Assembly (NCBI GenBank): GCA_026129915.1
Contig: JAHCHD010000011.1
Span: forward strand, 1 to 54,845
Origin: Bryobacterales bacterium
GTDB taxonomy: Bacteria; Acidobacteriota; Terriglobia; Bryobacterales; Bryobacteraceae
DNA length: 54,845 nt
Direction: 5' to 3'
In this document: positions 1-9,372 of the stretch, piece by piece
Numbering within the stretch: position 1 is the stretch's first letter
Layout: each line of letters starts with the position of its first letter
Notes under the pieces: model-generated
Databases searched by the model: none
What the model was told of the DNA's origin: nothing
The model's input: only the letters and a program-made list of their open reading frames with translations
Made by a program: the position numbers and the translations under genes

Positions 1-1964
1 CGCATGCCCACATTCATGGTGAGCCGGTTAGTGATCTTGATATCGTCCTGGATGAAGAAGCCCCAGTAAGGTACATAAACTTCCTCACCCTGATTATTAC
101 CGTAAGATCCGCCACTTACCCAGCCCAGCATCATGGTGGCCATACCATTGCCGGTGTTCCCGCGGGAAGTGCCGTTGTTCGGGTTCTGCGCGGTGAAACG
201 CGTGTCGAAAGTAAAGTTTCCACGACCGAGTCGCGTGGCATCCCGGAAGATCGTCTGTCGTCGATACTCACCGCCAAACTTGATGGAATGGCGTCCTGCC
301 AACACCGATGTCGAGTTGTTGAACATCGTGTTATGCAAATTGTTCACATTTGGCCAGAAACTGCGGGTGCCCACTTCGGCAAAGCCGCCAGGGCTAAAAC
401 GTGACATTCCACGCATGGCTCCTGGGTTGTATGTCTCAATCGGAGCATTGAGGATGCCGAGCGCAGTATTGCGGTTCTCTGTCTCGGGTACATCAAACGC
501 CGTATTAAAGCGCGACCAGCCCACCCGGAACTCGTTCAGGATGGTAGGGGTAATGGAACTCGTGAGCGCTCCGGCCAGGTTATGGCCCATGAGGTCGACC
601 GTCTGCCCCTGCCCGCCTACTGCAGGAAAGGGCAACGTGCCAGGCTGGTTGCGGAAGTTGTCGCGTAGCGAGTAGCGAAGGAAGAACCGATGGTTGTCGT
701 TGATGTTGTGGTCGCCACGGAAGTCATACTGGTTCTCATCGTTCGAATTCGACGGCGAGTAGAAGTAGTTGTTTGGTGCGTTATCCAAACCCTGAATGTT
801 GGAAGCCGGGTACAGAGCGATTACTCCCATCACTACGGGGTCGACCCGCCCGATGGGGATGATGTTGTTAACAAACTGCGTGCGCACCGCCGCGGCGCCT
901 GTGCCAGTGGTGGTCAGAGGGTCAAAGATGCGGTTGCGGACGGCGGGCTGGTTGCTGAAATCGCGTCGTTCGATGATGTCGCGCGATGGAACTGACTGGA
1001 TATAGCTCTGGCCTTCCCGTATCCGGGTCCCCTGGAACGAACCGAAGAAGAATGTGCGGTTGCGCCCGTCGTAGAACTTCGGGAAGAACACGGGTCCTCC
1101 CAACGAGGCGCCGAACTGGTTCTGCTTGTAAACGGGCTTGGCGCTTCCGGAACGATTGGCAAAGAAGTTCGCACCGTCGAGTTTGTCGTTACGGAAAAAT
1201 TCGTAGGCTGAACCGTGCAACTGGTTGGTGCCGGAGCGTGTGGTAACGAGCACTTTTGAGCCTGCCCGGTAGCCATACTCCGCACTCATGTTGTTGGTGA
1301 TCACCTTGAATTCGCCCACCGCGTCGACGGGCGGCTTCACCTGCTGCGCTTCAAAGCCGAGGGGTCCACCCGAGGTGCGTGAGGAATTGTCGTTGCCATC
1401 GAGCAGCACGTTGTTCTGCGCCATCTGCATACCAACGGCGGCGAACTGTCCTTCTCCACGGCTTCGTGCGCCAGTGCCTCCTCCGCCGCCGGGTAGAGCA
1501 CCTGCAGTGAACTGCGCCAATTGCAGGTAGTTGCGGCCATTCAGCGGCATTTCCAGGATGCGTTTGCCATCAATTACCTGGCCCACTTCCGTGGTCTCCG
1601 TGTTGATGAGCACAGCGGCCGCTGAAACTTGAATGGTCTCGGTTAAGCTTCCTGGATTCAGTTCGAAATCGAAGCGTGCCACCTGGGCAACTTCGAGGCG
1701 GAACTCAGAAACCTGCTGTGTGGCAAAGCCCGCGGAGGAGCACTCCATCCGGTATCGTCCGGGATTCAAACTGGGAAAGGTATAGCGCCCATCCTGGGTG
1801 GTGGAAGCGGTGCTCGACACGCCTGTGTCGACGTTGGAAATCGAGACGGTCGCGCCAGGGACCGCAGCTTTGGATGAATCAGTAACCACGCCCTGCACGC
1901 CCGCATTCTGGGCCAGCAACGAGGCGGAGCAAAATAGTGCAAGCAGAAACAAGCGTTTCAGCAT
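1..1964 (-). CDS. TonB-dependent receptor, Oar-like, with carboxypeptidase-regulatory-like N-terminus (partial, C-terminus beyond window)
   Basis: Outer-membrane receptor. Reading on the minus strand from ATG at 1964 gives a signal peptide (MLKRLFLLALFCSASLLAQ), then a carboxypeptidase-regulatory-like fold of about 80 residues (VQGVVTDSSKAAVPGATVSI), then a plug region with the LNGRNYLQLAQ motif and glycine-rich linker typical of Oar-like TonB-dependent receptors of acidobacteria. The frame is open for 654 codons to the window edge, so the barrel C-terminus is missing. AGGAGG lies 11 bases before the start and a near-consensus promoter lies further upstream, so it is probably transcribed on its own. 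The substrate cannot be told; polymer or oligosaccharide uptake is typical of the family. Confidence 0.9.
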   Translation of the reverse strand, partial: MLKRLFLLALFCSASLLAQNAGVQGVVTDSSKAAVPGATVSISNVDTGVSSTASTTQDGRYTFPSLNPGRYRMECSSAGFATQQVSEFRLEVAQVARFDFELNPGSLTETIQVSAAAVLINTETTEVGQVIDGKRILEMPLNGRNYLQLAQFTAGALPGGGGGTGARSRGEGQFAAVGMQMAQNNVLLDGNDNSSRTSGGPLGFEAQQVKPPVDAVGEFKVITNNMSAEYGYRAGSKVLVTTRSGTNQLHGSAYEFFRNDKLDGANFFANRSGSAKPVYKQNQFGASLGGPVFFPKFYDGRNRTFFFGSFQGTRIREGQSYIQSVPSRDIIERRDFSNQPAVRNRIFDPLTTTGTGAAAVRTQFVNNIIPIGRVDPVVMGVIALYPASNIQGLDNAPNNYFYSPSNSNDENQYDFRGDHNINDNHRFFLRYSLRDNFRNQPGTLPFPAVGGQGQTVDLMGHNLAGALTSSITPTILNEFRVGWSRFNTAFDVPETENRNTALGILNAPIETYNPGAMRGMSRFSPGGFAEVGTRSFWPNVNNLHNTMFNNSTSVLAGRHSIKFGGEYRRQTIFRDATRLGRGNFTFDTRFTAQNPNNGTSRGNTGNGMATMMLGWVSGGSYGNNQGEEVYVPYWGFFIQDDIKITNRLTMNVGM

Positions 1965-1994
1965 TTATGAAAAGACCTCCTGACAGGTTTCGTA

Positions 1995-2023
1995 ATTATA
2001 TAAGCCCAGAAAAGCGGGTGCAA
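1995..2023 (-). promoter_or_regulatory. Sigma-70 type promoter of the Oar-like receptor gene
   Basis: On the minus strand TTGCAC (2018-2023) and TATAAT (1995-2000) are separated by exactly 17 bases, about 30 bases upstream of the receptor start codon. The -10 is a perfect consensus match and the -35 matches four of six bases. Confidence 0.65.
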
Positions 2024-2127
2024 TGCGTGGACGGATGCGAGAGCCTGGGGTGTGCAGGCGAGGGCTTTTTACTTGCTGCCAATTGGGTTTATGATTTGAC
2101 GGGGCACGGGGCTGTTGGCGCATGCCC

Positions 2128-2784
2128 TCAATAGCCAAGCTCTCGCAACTTCTCTTCAGTAAGTTCTGATTTGGGGCGAGTAACCGGCATGTCACGAGCG
2201 GCCAGCATCTTTTCCACATACTTAGCCAAGATGTCGATCTCGAGGTTCACCGGCTGGCTTCGCCGGTACTCTCGCATCGTGGTATTCGCATAGGTGTGGG
2301 GAATGACAGCTGCGGAGACTTGCTTCCCTTCGAGCGCCGCAATGGTGAGGCTTACACCATCAACCGAGATGGAACCTTTGAAGACGCAATAGTGTTCCAA
2401 ATCGTTGGGGATCTCGATCGTCAGCCACCAGTTTCCGTCGCCCAGTTCGCGGAGGGACTCCACTTTCCCAACGCCATCCACATGTCCCTGCACGATATGG
2501 CCGCCCAACCGGGTGGTGGGCAATAAGGCACGTTCGAGGTTCACCTGCGAGCCCGCACGAAGGGTGCGCAGGGCGGTGCGGTTCAGAGTTTCCGGGGAGA
2601 GGTCCGCACTGAAGGCATCCGCCGTGATCGCGCGGGCAGTCAGACAGACCCCGCTCACCGAAATGGAATCCCCTTCCTTCGCATCGCGGGTGATGGTAGT
2701 GGCCCGGATGCGCAGCGCGGCGCCAGACGCCCGCTTCTCGAGATGCTCAACCGCACCCACTTCCTCGATGATTCCAGTGAACAT
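2128..2784 (-). CDS. ribE: Riboflavin synthase (alpha subunit)
   Basis: Catalyses dismutation of two 6,7-dimethyl-8-ribityllumazine molecules to riboflavin, the last step of the pathway. The 218-residue protein starts with the family signature MFTGIIEEVG and consists of two tandem lumazine-binding barrels of about 97 residues each; the second begins near GGHIVQGHVDGVG. Length is normal. It lies 40 bases downstream of ribD on the same strand, so ftsY-ribD-ribE probably forms one operon. No FMN riboswitch is visible upstream of ribD, because ftsY is directly adjacent. Confidence 0.96.
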   Translation of the reverse strand: MFTGIIEEVGAVEHLEKRASGAALRIRATTITRDAKEGDSISVSGVCLTARAITADAFSADLSPETLNRTALRTLRAGSQVNLERALLPTTRLGGHIVQGHVDGVGKVESLRELGDGNWWLTIEIPNDLEHYCVFKGSISVDGVSLTIAALEGKQVSAAVIPHTYANTTMREYRRSQPVNLEIDILAKYVEKMLAARDMPVTRPKSELTEEKLRELGY

Positions 2785-2824
2785 AGCCCCTAATCCATTT
2801 GATGCGCCAACAACTCTTTGGGCA

Positions 2825-3931
2825 CTAGGCCTTCACCACGTAGGCCTCCACGGCAAACTCGTCCGGCGGGATGAGATGTAGTTGCAGTCGCTCAAAGACA
2901 ATGGCCTCGGCACGGCTCATCTTGCCAATGCCTCCAGCCACCGGCAAGCTCTGCAGCCCGCCCAGCACCTTAGGCGCGTAGTAGAAAAAGATCTTGTCGA
3001 CGATGTCTTCTTCAAGCGCGGCCCAGTTGATCTTGCTGCCGGCCTCAATCATCAGGGAGAGATAGCGCTGGCTTGCCAGGTAGTCCACCAGCTTGCGCAG
3101 GCTTACTCTCCCCCGAGCGCCATCGAAGGCTACCACCCTAACCCCCGCCTTTTCAAGGAGTTCCTTTCGTGCTGGATCCGCGGCGGAAGTGGTGGCAATC
3201 AGTACATCGCCTTGGCAACTTTTCACCATCTTCGACTCTGCGGGTGTACGCAACAGGGAATCCACCACGATGCGCAGGAGCGGCCGCGGCCGCTCGATTC
3301 CGGACCGGTCAGTCAACAGGCAGTCGTCAGAAAGCAGTGTGCCGATGCCCGTCAGGATTGCGTCGCACTGATGGCGTAATTCCTGAACGTGGGCGCGGGC
3401 GCGCTCGCTGGTGATCCAGCCAGAGTTGTCCCAGGGGGCGGCGATCTTTCCATCCAGTGTAACCGCGGATTTCAAGATTACCAGGGGGCGGCCGGTACGC
3501 ATAAAATGCACAAACGCCTCGTTGAGCTGTGCGGCCTCAGCGGTGAATTCCGGCAATAGATCCACCTGAATACCGGCGGCACGGAGCGCGGCAAACCCTT
3601 GGCCCTTCACGAGAGGGTTGGGATCTTCCATTGCGCACACCACCCGGGCGACACCCGCATCGATGAGCCCCTGGCTGCAAGGCGGAGTACGGCCGGCGTG
3701 CGAACAAGGTTCCAGTGAAACGTACGCGGTGGCTCCTTTGGCCTGTTCACCCGCTTCCTGCAGGGCGAGCGTCTCGGCGTGTTGCATGCCCTTCCAGGTA
3801 TGGAAACCGCGGCCCACCACCTCGCCATCGTGCACGATTACCGCGCCTACGGCTGGGTTGGGGCTGGTTTGTCCGCGTCCGAGAGCGGCGAGGCGGAGTG
3901 CCTCCCGCAGATAACTGGCGTCGTCGTTCAT
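2825..3931 (-). CDS. ribD: Bifunctional diaminohydroxyphosphoribosylaminopyrimidine deaminase / 5-amino-6-(5-phosphoribosylamino)uracil reductase
   Basis: Performs the second and third steps of riboflavin synthesis: zinc-dependent deamination of the pyrimidine and NADPH-dependent reduction of the ribosyl side chain. The N-terminal deaminase domain (about 1-145) has the zinc ligands in HAE (51-53) and PCSHAGRTPPC (75-85; Cys76 and Cys85). The C-terminal reductase domain (about 150-368) carries the VTLDGKIA motif. At 368 residues it is the usual length. ATG at 3931 lies 15 bases after the ftsY stop. Confidence 0.96.
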   Translation of the reverse strand: MNDDASYLREALRLAALGRGQTSPNPAVGAVIVHDGEVVGRGFHTWKGMQHAETLALQEAGEQAKGATAYVSLEPCSHAGRTPPCSQGLIDAGVARVVCAMEDPNPLVKGQGFAALRAAGIQVDLLPEFTAEAAQLNEAFVHFMRTGRPLVILKSAVTLDGKIAAPWDNSGWITSERARAHVQELRHQCDAILTGIGTLLSDDCLLTDRSGIERPRPLLRIVVDSLLRTPAESKMVKSCQGDVLIATTSAADPARKELLEKAGVRVVAFDGARGRVSLRKLVDYLASQRYLSLMIEAGSKINWAALEEDIVDKIFFYYAPKVLGGLQSLPVAGGIGKMSRAEAIVFERLQLHLIPPDEFAVEAYVVKA

Positions 3932-3946
3932 GGGCGTATGGACCCG

Positions 3947-4897
3947 CTATTTCCGGAAAATCGAGTTGATGAATTCGTCTGCGTCGAAGGGAAGCAGGTC
4001 ATCCATCTTCTCCCCCACGCCAATATATCGAATGGGAAGGTTCAGTTCCCGTGCAATTGGCACCACCACGCCCCCTTTTGCCGTTCCATCGAGCTTGGTA
4101 AGGATGATGCCTGTCGCCCCGGCGGTGGCTGTGAAGCGCTTGGCCTGCTCCACCCCATTTTGGCCGGTGGTGCCATCGAGAACCAGTAGCACCTCGTGGG
4201 GCGAGTCTGGAATGAGCTTTTTGGTGGTACGTGTGATCTTTTCGAGTTCCGCCATCAGATTGTCTTTTGTATGCAGCCGTCCGGCGGTGTCGACGATGAT
4301 GTAATCCACGCCACGTGCCTTCGCTGCCTGGATGGAGTCGTAGACCACGGCACTGGGGTCAGCGCCCTGCTTCTGGCGAATTACGTCGCAGCCCGCGCGT
4401 TGTCCCCAAACCTCAAGTTGTTCAATGGCAGCCGCACGAAAAGTATCAGCAGCGGCGAGCAGCACGCTATGCCCTTCCTTCTTGTAGCGGGTAGCCAGCT
4501 TGCCAATTGTCGTGGTCTTCCCCGCACCGTTTACGCCGATCACCAGCACCACCGCGGGAGGATTGGCCACCTGGGGCAGTGGGCGCTCCGGAGAGCGCAG
4601 TACTTCCAATAGGTGCTCGCGGATGACGGAACGCAATTCATCAATATCTTTCAACTGTTTGCGGTCGAGCTTCTGGCGAACGAGTTCCAGAATCTCGTTG
4701 GCGGTGCGCACGCCAATATCCGCGTCGATGAGCACGTATTCGAGCTCATCCAGAAGATCGGCATCAATTTCTTTACGCCCGGCAAACAGATCTTCGAGCT
4801 TTTGCGAGAAGCCTTCTCGCGTCTTTTTTATGCCCTGCTGTAGCTTTTCAAGGAAGGTGGGCTCTTGCGGGACGGAACCAAAGAGCGTTTGGATCAT
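3947..4897 (-). CDS. ftsY: Signal recognition particle receptor FtsY
   Basis: SRP-type GTPase that docks ribosome-SRP complexes at the inner membrane. The 316-residue protein has a helical N domain (about 1-110) and a GTPase G domain with [10 protein letters not shown] (121-130), DTAGRL and [10 protein letters not shown] motifs. It has only a short N-terminal extension and lacks the long acidic A domain of enterobacterial FtsY, as in many other bacteria. It is the first gene of the run that continues into ribD and ribE, and is divergent from the Ser/Thr kinase gene across about 100 bases. Confidence 0.96.
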   Translation of the reverse strand: MIQTLFGSVPQEPTFLEKLQQGIKKTREGFSQKLEDLFAGRKEIDADLLDELEYVLIDADIGVRTANEILELVRQKLDRKQLKDIDELRSVIREHLLEVLRSPERPLPQVANPPAVVLVIGVNGAGKTTTIGKLATRYKKEGHSVLLAAADTFRAAAIEQLEVWGQRAGCDVIRQKQGADPSAVVYDSIQAAKARGVDYIIVDTAGRLHTKDNLMAELEKITRTTKKLIPDSPHEVLLVLDGTTGQNGVEQAKRFTATAGATGIILTKLDGTAKGGVVVPIARELNLPIRYIGVGEKMDDLLPFDADEFINSIFRK

Positions 4898-4995
4898 GAG
4901 ATTTCATTGTAGCAATGGGTTTTGCGGGTCCTGCGCGCGAGTTTCATGGCCGTAGCCGGGAGGCAGGATGCGGGGGATAGGGCGTCAAGGCTACA

Positions 4996-6999
4996 ATGCA
5001 ATCGCGGATGCACAATATCGGGCGATACGAGATTGAACGCGAACTGGGGCGCGGTGCCATGGGAATCGTGTACCTGGCGCGCGACACCCGGTTGGGCCGC
5101 GCCGTGGCGCTGAAGACCATCCGCCTGGGTGATTTCGCCGACGCAGAGAAGCTGCAAAGGCTGCGCGAGCGGCTGATTCGCGAAGCGCAATCGGCGGGCA
5201 GCCTCTCCCACGAAAACATTGTCACCATCTATGACGTCGACGAACTCGATGAGATCTCCTACATCTCCATGGAGTACGTCGAAGGAGACAGCCTGGAGCG
5301 AATGCTGGACCGCCGCCGCGAGGTTTCTCGCGAGGCGCTGCTCTCTTTGCTTCGTCAGGTTGCGAGCGGCCTGGACTTCGCCCACAGCCGTGGCATTGTG
5401 CATCGAGATGTGAAGCCGCCGAACGTGATGGTTACCCCCCTGGGTCGTGTGAAGATAACCGACTTCGGCGTGGCAAAGATTACCTATGCCAGCAGCATGA
5501 CGCAAGGCGGCGCAATGCTGGGTACACCAGACTACATGTCGCCCGAGCAGATTGACGGGCGCAGCGTGGACGGCCGCGCGGACCAGTTTTCGTTGGGTGT
5601 GATCGCCTTCGAACTGCTTACCGGTGAGAAGCCGTTCATCGCGGATTCGCTGGCGTCGCTGTTTTATCGAATCGCGCACGAACCGCTGCCAGATGCCACG
5701 CTCCTGAATCCATCTCTGAGTGAGGAAGTGGCGGAGGTACTTAAGCGAGGATTGTCCAAACGACCGGAAGAACGCTACCCAAACTGCATCTCATTCGTGG
5801 ATGCGGTTACCGACGCGTGTGGACGAGCGATAGGCTGGCACGCACTGCCGCGCGGCATGAGCCATACGCTGCCCACGGCACACGACCAGCCCGCAGCGGG
5901 AGCAGTGCCACCGGTTGCTCCTCCCGTGCCGGCATCCGCGCCTGCCGCTCCGCCCATTCCCGCCGTTGCGCCTGCGCTTGTGGTTGAGCCCACGCCGGTC
6001 GTTGCCACGCCGCCTCCGGTACGGGAAATGGCTTCGCGCCCTCTGCCTGCATTGGGAGGCCCGGCACCGGCAGCGGAAGCTGGCTTCATTACAGGAGCCC
6101 CGATGGATAGCGCGGCCACCGTGGAGGGACCTCCTCCGCAGACCCGTGAATGGCTTCGCACGGTGGAACAAGAGGAAGTTGCGCAACGGGCGCGCCGGCG
6201 TCGCAGTGTAGTGCTCGCGATTATCACCTTTCTTGTCATAGGTGGAGCTCTCGGCGCCGCCTATTACTGGATGGGAGGGGGTAGCCTGTTGGCACCCAAA
6301 CAGTCAACTCAGGAGGCTGCCGGACTGACTGGTGGGGCACAGGATGGGGGCGTCGGCACCGCGGAACAGCCCTTCACCAGCAGCACGCAGGATGCCGTGG
6401 ACTCAGCGGGCGGCGTTGCGCCCGGAACGTCGGATACAGCCGTACCCTCAACAGAAACAGGTGGCGCCGAACCCGCAGTCGAAGAGCCAGCGCTCGCTAC
6501 CGAAGCAGCACCGCCTGCCGCTTTGCCCGCCCCCTCCGACACGAAGCCAGCCGCACGCCAGGTTTCGCCGCCCAGAGAGAGGCTTGCCACCGCCCGGTTC
6601 ATGACTGATCCGCCGGGTGCGCGCATTACCGTGGACGCGACGTCCAGCTTGAGTTGCGAAACCCCCTGCAGCCTGGAGATCGCCGTCGGCCGCCATACCT
6701 ACTCAGCGCGCATGGCCGGGTATCGGAACGAAATCCGGGCACTTGAGGTGACCAACTACGGTGGCACGGCCAATCTAAAGCTGGAACGGGTAGTGGGCAT
6801 GGTCCGTGTCACAAGCACTCCCATTGGGGCCGCTGTTCTGGTGAATGGCGAGCGGCAGAATGGCACTACTCCCATGACCCTACGCCTGCTTCCTGGCGAC
6901 TATCGGATTGTAATTGAACGCGATGGCCGCCGCGTCGAGCGAAGCGTGAAGGTGCAAGAAGACGCAGCAGTGCAGCTATCCGCCAACCTGGAGCAATAA
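4996..6999 (+). CDS. Membrane Ser/Thr protein kinase with C-terminal PEGA repeats
   Basis: PknB-type eukaryotic-like kinase of 667 residues. The kinase domain (about 9-275) shows the glycine loop GRGAMG, the catalytic HRD at about 136-138, DFG at about 156-158 and the activation-segment GTPDYMSPEQ. A Pro/Ala-rich linker of about 120 residues leads to one transmembrane helix (about 403-425). The outer part has another low-complexity stretch and two PEGA-type beta repeats near the C-terminus (TDPPGARITVDA and STPIGAAVLVNG). The kinase is thus cytoplasmic and the PEGA repeats extracytoplasmic, possibly binding wall or ligand. ATG at 4996 has AAGG five bases upstream; ATG at 5008 is an alternative. 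Targets are unknown. Confidence 0.93.
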   Translation: MQSRMHNIGRYEIERELGRGAMGIVYLARDTRLGRAVALKTIRLGDFADAEKLQRLRERLIREAQSAGSLSHENIVTIYDVDELDEISYISMEYVEGDSLERMLDRRREVSREALLSLLRQVASGLDFAHSRGIVHRDVKPPNVMVTPLGRVKITDFGVAKITYASSMTQGGAMLGTPDYMSPEQIDGRSVDGRADQFSLGVIAFELLTGEKPFIADSLASLFYRIAHEPLPDATLLNPSLSEEVAEVLKRGLSKRPEERYPNCISFVDAVTDACGRAIGWHALPRGMSHTLPTAHDQPAAGAVPPVAPPVPASAPAAPPIPAVAPALVVEPTPVVATPPPVREMASRPLPALGGPAPAAEAGFITGAPMDSAATVEGPPPQTREWLRTVEQEEVAQRARRRRSVVLAIITFLVIGGALGAAYYWMGGGSLLAPKQSTQEAAGLTGGAQDGGVGTAEQPFTSSTQDAVDSAGGVAPGTSDTAVPSTETGGAEPAVEEPALATEAAPPAALPAPSDTKPAARQVSPPRERLATARFMTDPPGARITVDATSSLSCETPCSLEIAVGRHTYSARMAGYRNEIRALEVTNYGGTANLKLERVVGMVRVTSTPIGAAVLVNGERQNGTTPMTLRLLPGDYRIVIERDGRRVERSVKVQEDAAVQLSANLEQ

Positions 7000-7018
7000 C
7001 GCATGGGGTTTCGGATGC

Positions 7019-8485
7019 CTACGCACTGCTACGAAGATTGATGCCTGCCTTCTTTAGCACCGCGTGGGAACCGTAAGGCGCACGCTGTTCGCGCGCAAGC
7101 ATCCGGTTTGCTTCCTCGCTGTTGCGGAAGCGCTCCGCGGTGGCATCCCATTCGAGCGGGCCATGTACCCGCATGGCAATGTGTCCCAGCAGACAGGCGG
7201 TGCAGGAGCGATGCCCCACTTCGGCATTCGTCACTGGCTGTTTGCGTGAGCGGATGGCGTCCAGCCAGTCGCGGTGGTGGTCGTTCCGCGGGCTGGCGTG
7301 CAGGCGTTTGTCGCTTGCCTTCAGCCCTTCGCGAAGCATCCGAGGATCATGCGCGTCCAGCACTTTGCTGCGGGCGCCGGGTGCAGGCTCGCCCTGTGTG
7401 TACTTGCCACGAGTCACCCAGATCCAGCCTTCGTCGCCGATGAATCGGACGCCGTTCGGGTAGTAGTCGCTGATGTACATCGCCGCGCCGTTGGCGTACT
7501 GCATCCGCAGGTGGTAGTTGCCATGGACGTCCCAGAGGCCGGAGCCGGGGGCGGGGAACTCCGCATGCGCGGTGATTTCGGTGGGGCCACTGTATTCGGT
7601 ATCCATCGCCCAATGCGCGATGTCCACATGGTGGGTACCCCAGCCGGTAATCATGCCTGCCCCGAACTGCTCGCAGCGCAGCCAGCCTGGACGATCGTAG
7701 CGTGCCTGAAGGTCGGCCTTCTGCGGATGCACACGGTCCTCGGTGTAGTGCACCTTGGGAGTGGCACCAAGCCAGAAATCGTAGTCGAGGTCGGCGGGAA
7801 CGGGCATCTCCGCAACGCTGCCCCCGGCCGGGTCATACGGCAAGCCAATCAGGATTTCCTTAATGGCCCCAATGCGGCCGTTCCGAACCAGTTCGCAGGC
7901 GAGCCGCCACTGGAGGTCGCTGCGCTGCTGGCTGCCCAATTGCAGAATACGCCCGGTTCGCTTCACCACATCCGCCATGTGGCGGCCTTCCTCAACGGTC
8001 AGAGAAGTGGGCTTCTGCAGATAGATGTCTTTGCCCGCGAGTGCTGCCTCCATGGCCGGTTGCGCATGCCAGTGGTCGGGTGTGGAGATACAAACGGCAT
8101 CAATCCGGCGATCCTCCAATAGCTCCCGGTAGTCGGCGAATGTGCGAATTCCGCTGTACTTCGCTTTGCCGAAGCGCTGCGAGTAGTCCTCTTCGATCAT
8201 GGTCTTGGCATCGGCCACGCGCACGCGATCAACATCCGCCACGGCCACAAAGCGCGCCAGATCGCTGTTGCGGAAGACGCCAGGAAACTCGGAATAGCGC
8301 GCAATGCGGCCGCAGCCGATCTGCGCCACCTGAATCAGGTTGCTTGGCGCGGTCTGGCCGAAAACCGTGGCGGGAACGATGGTAGGAAAACCCACTACTG
8401 CCACTGCCGTCGACTTGAGGAATCCGCGTCGTGACCCCCCGTCGGTTGGCGTATCCGTGCTGGGTGTGGAATCGTGCACATTCAT
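7019..8485 (-). CDS. Gfo/Idh/MocA family oxidoreductase with twin-arginine signal
   Basis: NAD(P)-dependent sugar or inositol dehydrogenase family. Start is ATG at 8485, with GAGGAGG eight bases upstream; the frame stays open further upstream, but that part overlaps the ThuA gene. The N-terminus has a twin-arginine motif (SRRGFLKSTAV) and a hydrophobic stretch, so the protein is probably exported folded. A Rossmann domain follows (VAQIGCGRIARYSEF), with the family's EKP-like position as LQKPTSLTV, then an alpha/beta C-terminal domain with WGTHHVDIAHWA. Its start overlaps the ThuA stop codon (ATGA), so the two are translationally coupled. Such pairs are common in Acidobacteria and Planctomycetes; the substrate is not known. 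Confidence 0.9.
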   Translation of the reverse strand: MNVHDSTPSTDTPTDGGSRRGFLKSTAVAVVGFPTIVPATVFGQTAPSNLIQVAQIGCGRIARYSEFPGVFRNSDLARFVAVADVDRVRVADAKTMIEEDYSQRFGKAKYSGIRTFADYRELLEDRRIDAVCISTPDHWHAQPAMEAALAGKDIYLQKPTSLTVEEGRHMADVVKRTGRILQLGSQQRSDLQWRLACELVRNGRIGAIKEILIGLPYDPAGGSVAEMPVPADLDYDFWLGATPKVHYTEDRVHPQKADLQARYDRPGWLRCEQFGAGMITGWGTHHVDIAHWAMDTEYSGPTEITAHAEFPAPGSGLWDVHGNYHLRMQYANGAAMYISDYYPNGVRFIGDEGWIWVTRGKYTQGEPAPGARSKVLDAHDPRMLREGLKASDKRLHASPRNDHHRDWLDAIRSRKQPVTNAEVGHRSCTACLLGHIAMRVHGPLEWDATAERFRNSEEANRMLAREQRAPYGSHAVLKKAGINLRSSA

Positions 8486-9264
8486 TGCGATGCCTCCTCG
8501 GTGGCGTTGCCAATGGCCCACTGGATGCCGCCCAGTATCTGCTGCAGCAAGCGAGGGTCTTTGTAGTGTTCCTTCTTGTGTCCGAGCCCGGTGTAGAAAA
8601 CACGGGCGCCTTCGAAATGGTGAAACCACGCCACGGGAAGCGCGGTCCCGAAATCGTTTGGGCGTCGATCAGCGCGCTTCTCGTCGCGCAATTGTGTCTG
8701 ATCCACCACTAGCAGCGGAATGATGGCAGGGTTCATATTCTTGTGGAAGTAGCACTCATCCTCTACGACGAACTTAGCTGGAATCTGCGTGGTGGCAGGA
8801 TGCCGGGGACCGGTTACCCGTACTGTGAACGATTGCATGGGTGGATGATAGTCGAAGCTTCCTCCGAGCATGGCCCAATACCAGGGCCATGTACGTTCAG
8901 ACCCGGTTGCCGAATGGATACCCACAAAGCCCTTACCCCCGCGTAGGTAGGCTTGGAAGGCGCTCCGCTGCTCGTCATTGGCAAACGCCTCGTTGTTCGA
9001 ATTGGCAAAGACGATCGCTTGGAACTTCGCCAATTTGCTGGCTTCAAAGATCGCGGGATCGTCGCTGTGCTCCACGGCGATCCCGTTTTCTTCTGCCAGC
9101 TTACGAACAGCCGCTACGCTATCAGCAATGTTGTCGTGGACAAATCCCTTGCCATCGGGCGTGTAGTTGCGCGTGTAAACGAGGATGGTGGCGTCGGTGG
9201 CGAAGACCGATGGGGCCATTGCAGCCACCAGAAGCACCATGAGAAGGAAGCGGGCTGTGGGCAT
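8482..9264 (-). CDS. ThuA-like domain protein, secreted
   Basis: ThuA/trehalose-utilisation fold, related to class I glutamine amidotransferases. ATG at 9264 was chosen because it opens a clear signal peptide (MPTARFLLMVLLVAAMAPSVFA) and has AGGGAGA about 10 bases upstream; the open frame extends 36 codons further with no signal. The 260-residue protein contains ILVYTRNYTPDGKGFVHDNI at the mature N-terminus, a GGKGFVGIHSATG loop and the C-terminal WFHHFEGARVFYTGLGH typical of ThuA proteins. It is coupled to the oxidoreductase gene, and the two probably act on the same carbohydrate outside the cytoplasm (inference). Confidence 0.88.
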   Translation of the reverse strand: MPTARFLLMVLLVAAMAPSVFATDATILVYTRNYTPDGKGFVHDNIADSVAAVRKLAEENGIAVEHSDDPAIFEASKLAKFQAIVFANSNNEAFANDEQRSAFQAYLRGGKGFVGIHSATGSERTWPWYWAMLGGSFDYHPPMQSFTVRVTGPRHPATTQIPAKFVVEDECYFHKNMNPAIIPLLVVDQTQLRDEKRADRRPNDFGTALPVAWFHHFEGARVFYTGLGHKKEHYKDPRLLQQILGGIQWAIGNATEEASQ

Positions 9265-9372
9265 ACGAACAAGTCTCCCTGTTGAGACTGATCGTATCGC
9301 GAACGACGGCCATCCGGGGCGGCCTACGGCGGATGCTGCGGGGGGCCCGCCCGCCCGCGCACCTATGGTCAA

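Noticed and set aside
133..1530. Several plus-strand open frames over the first receptor gene
   Set aside because: They are shadows: the minus strand gives one uninterrupted receptor with a signal peptide and a promoter.
3932..3946. FMN riboswitch before ribD
   Set aside because: Only 15 bases separate ftsY and ribD; no room for an aptamer, and none is visible upstream of ftsY.
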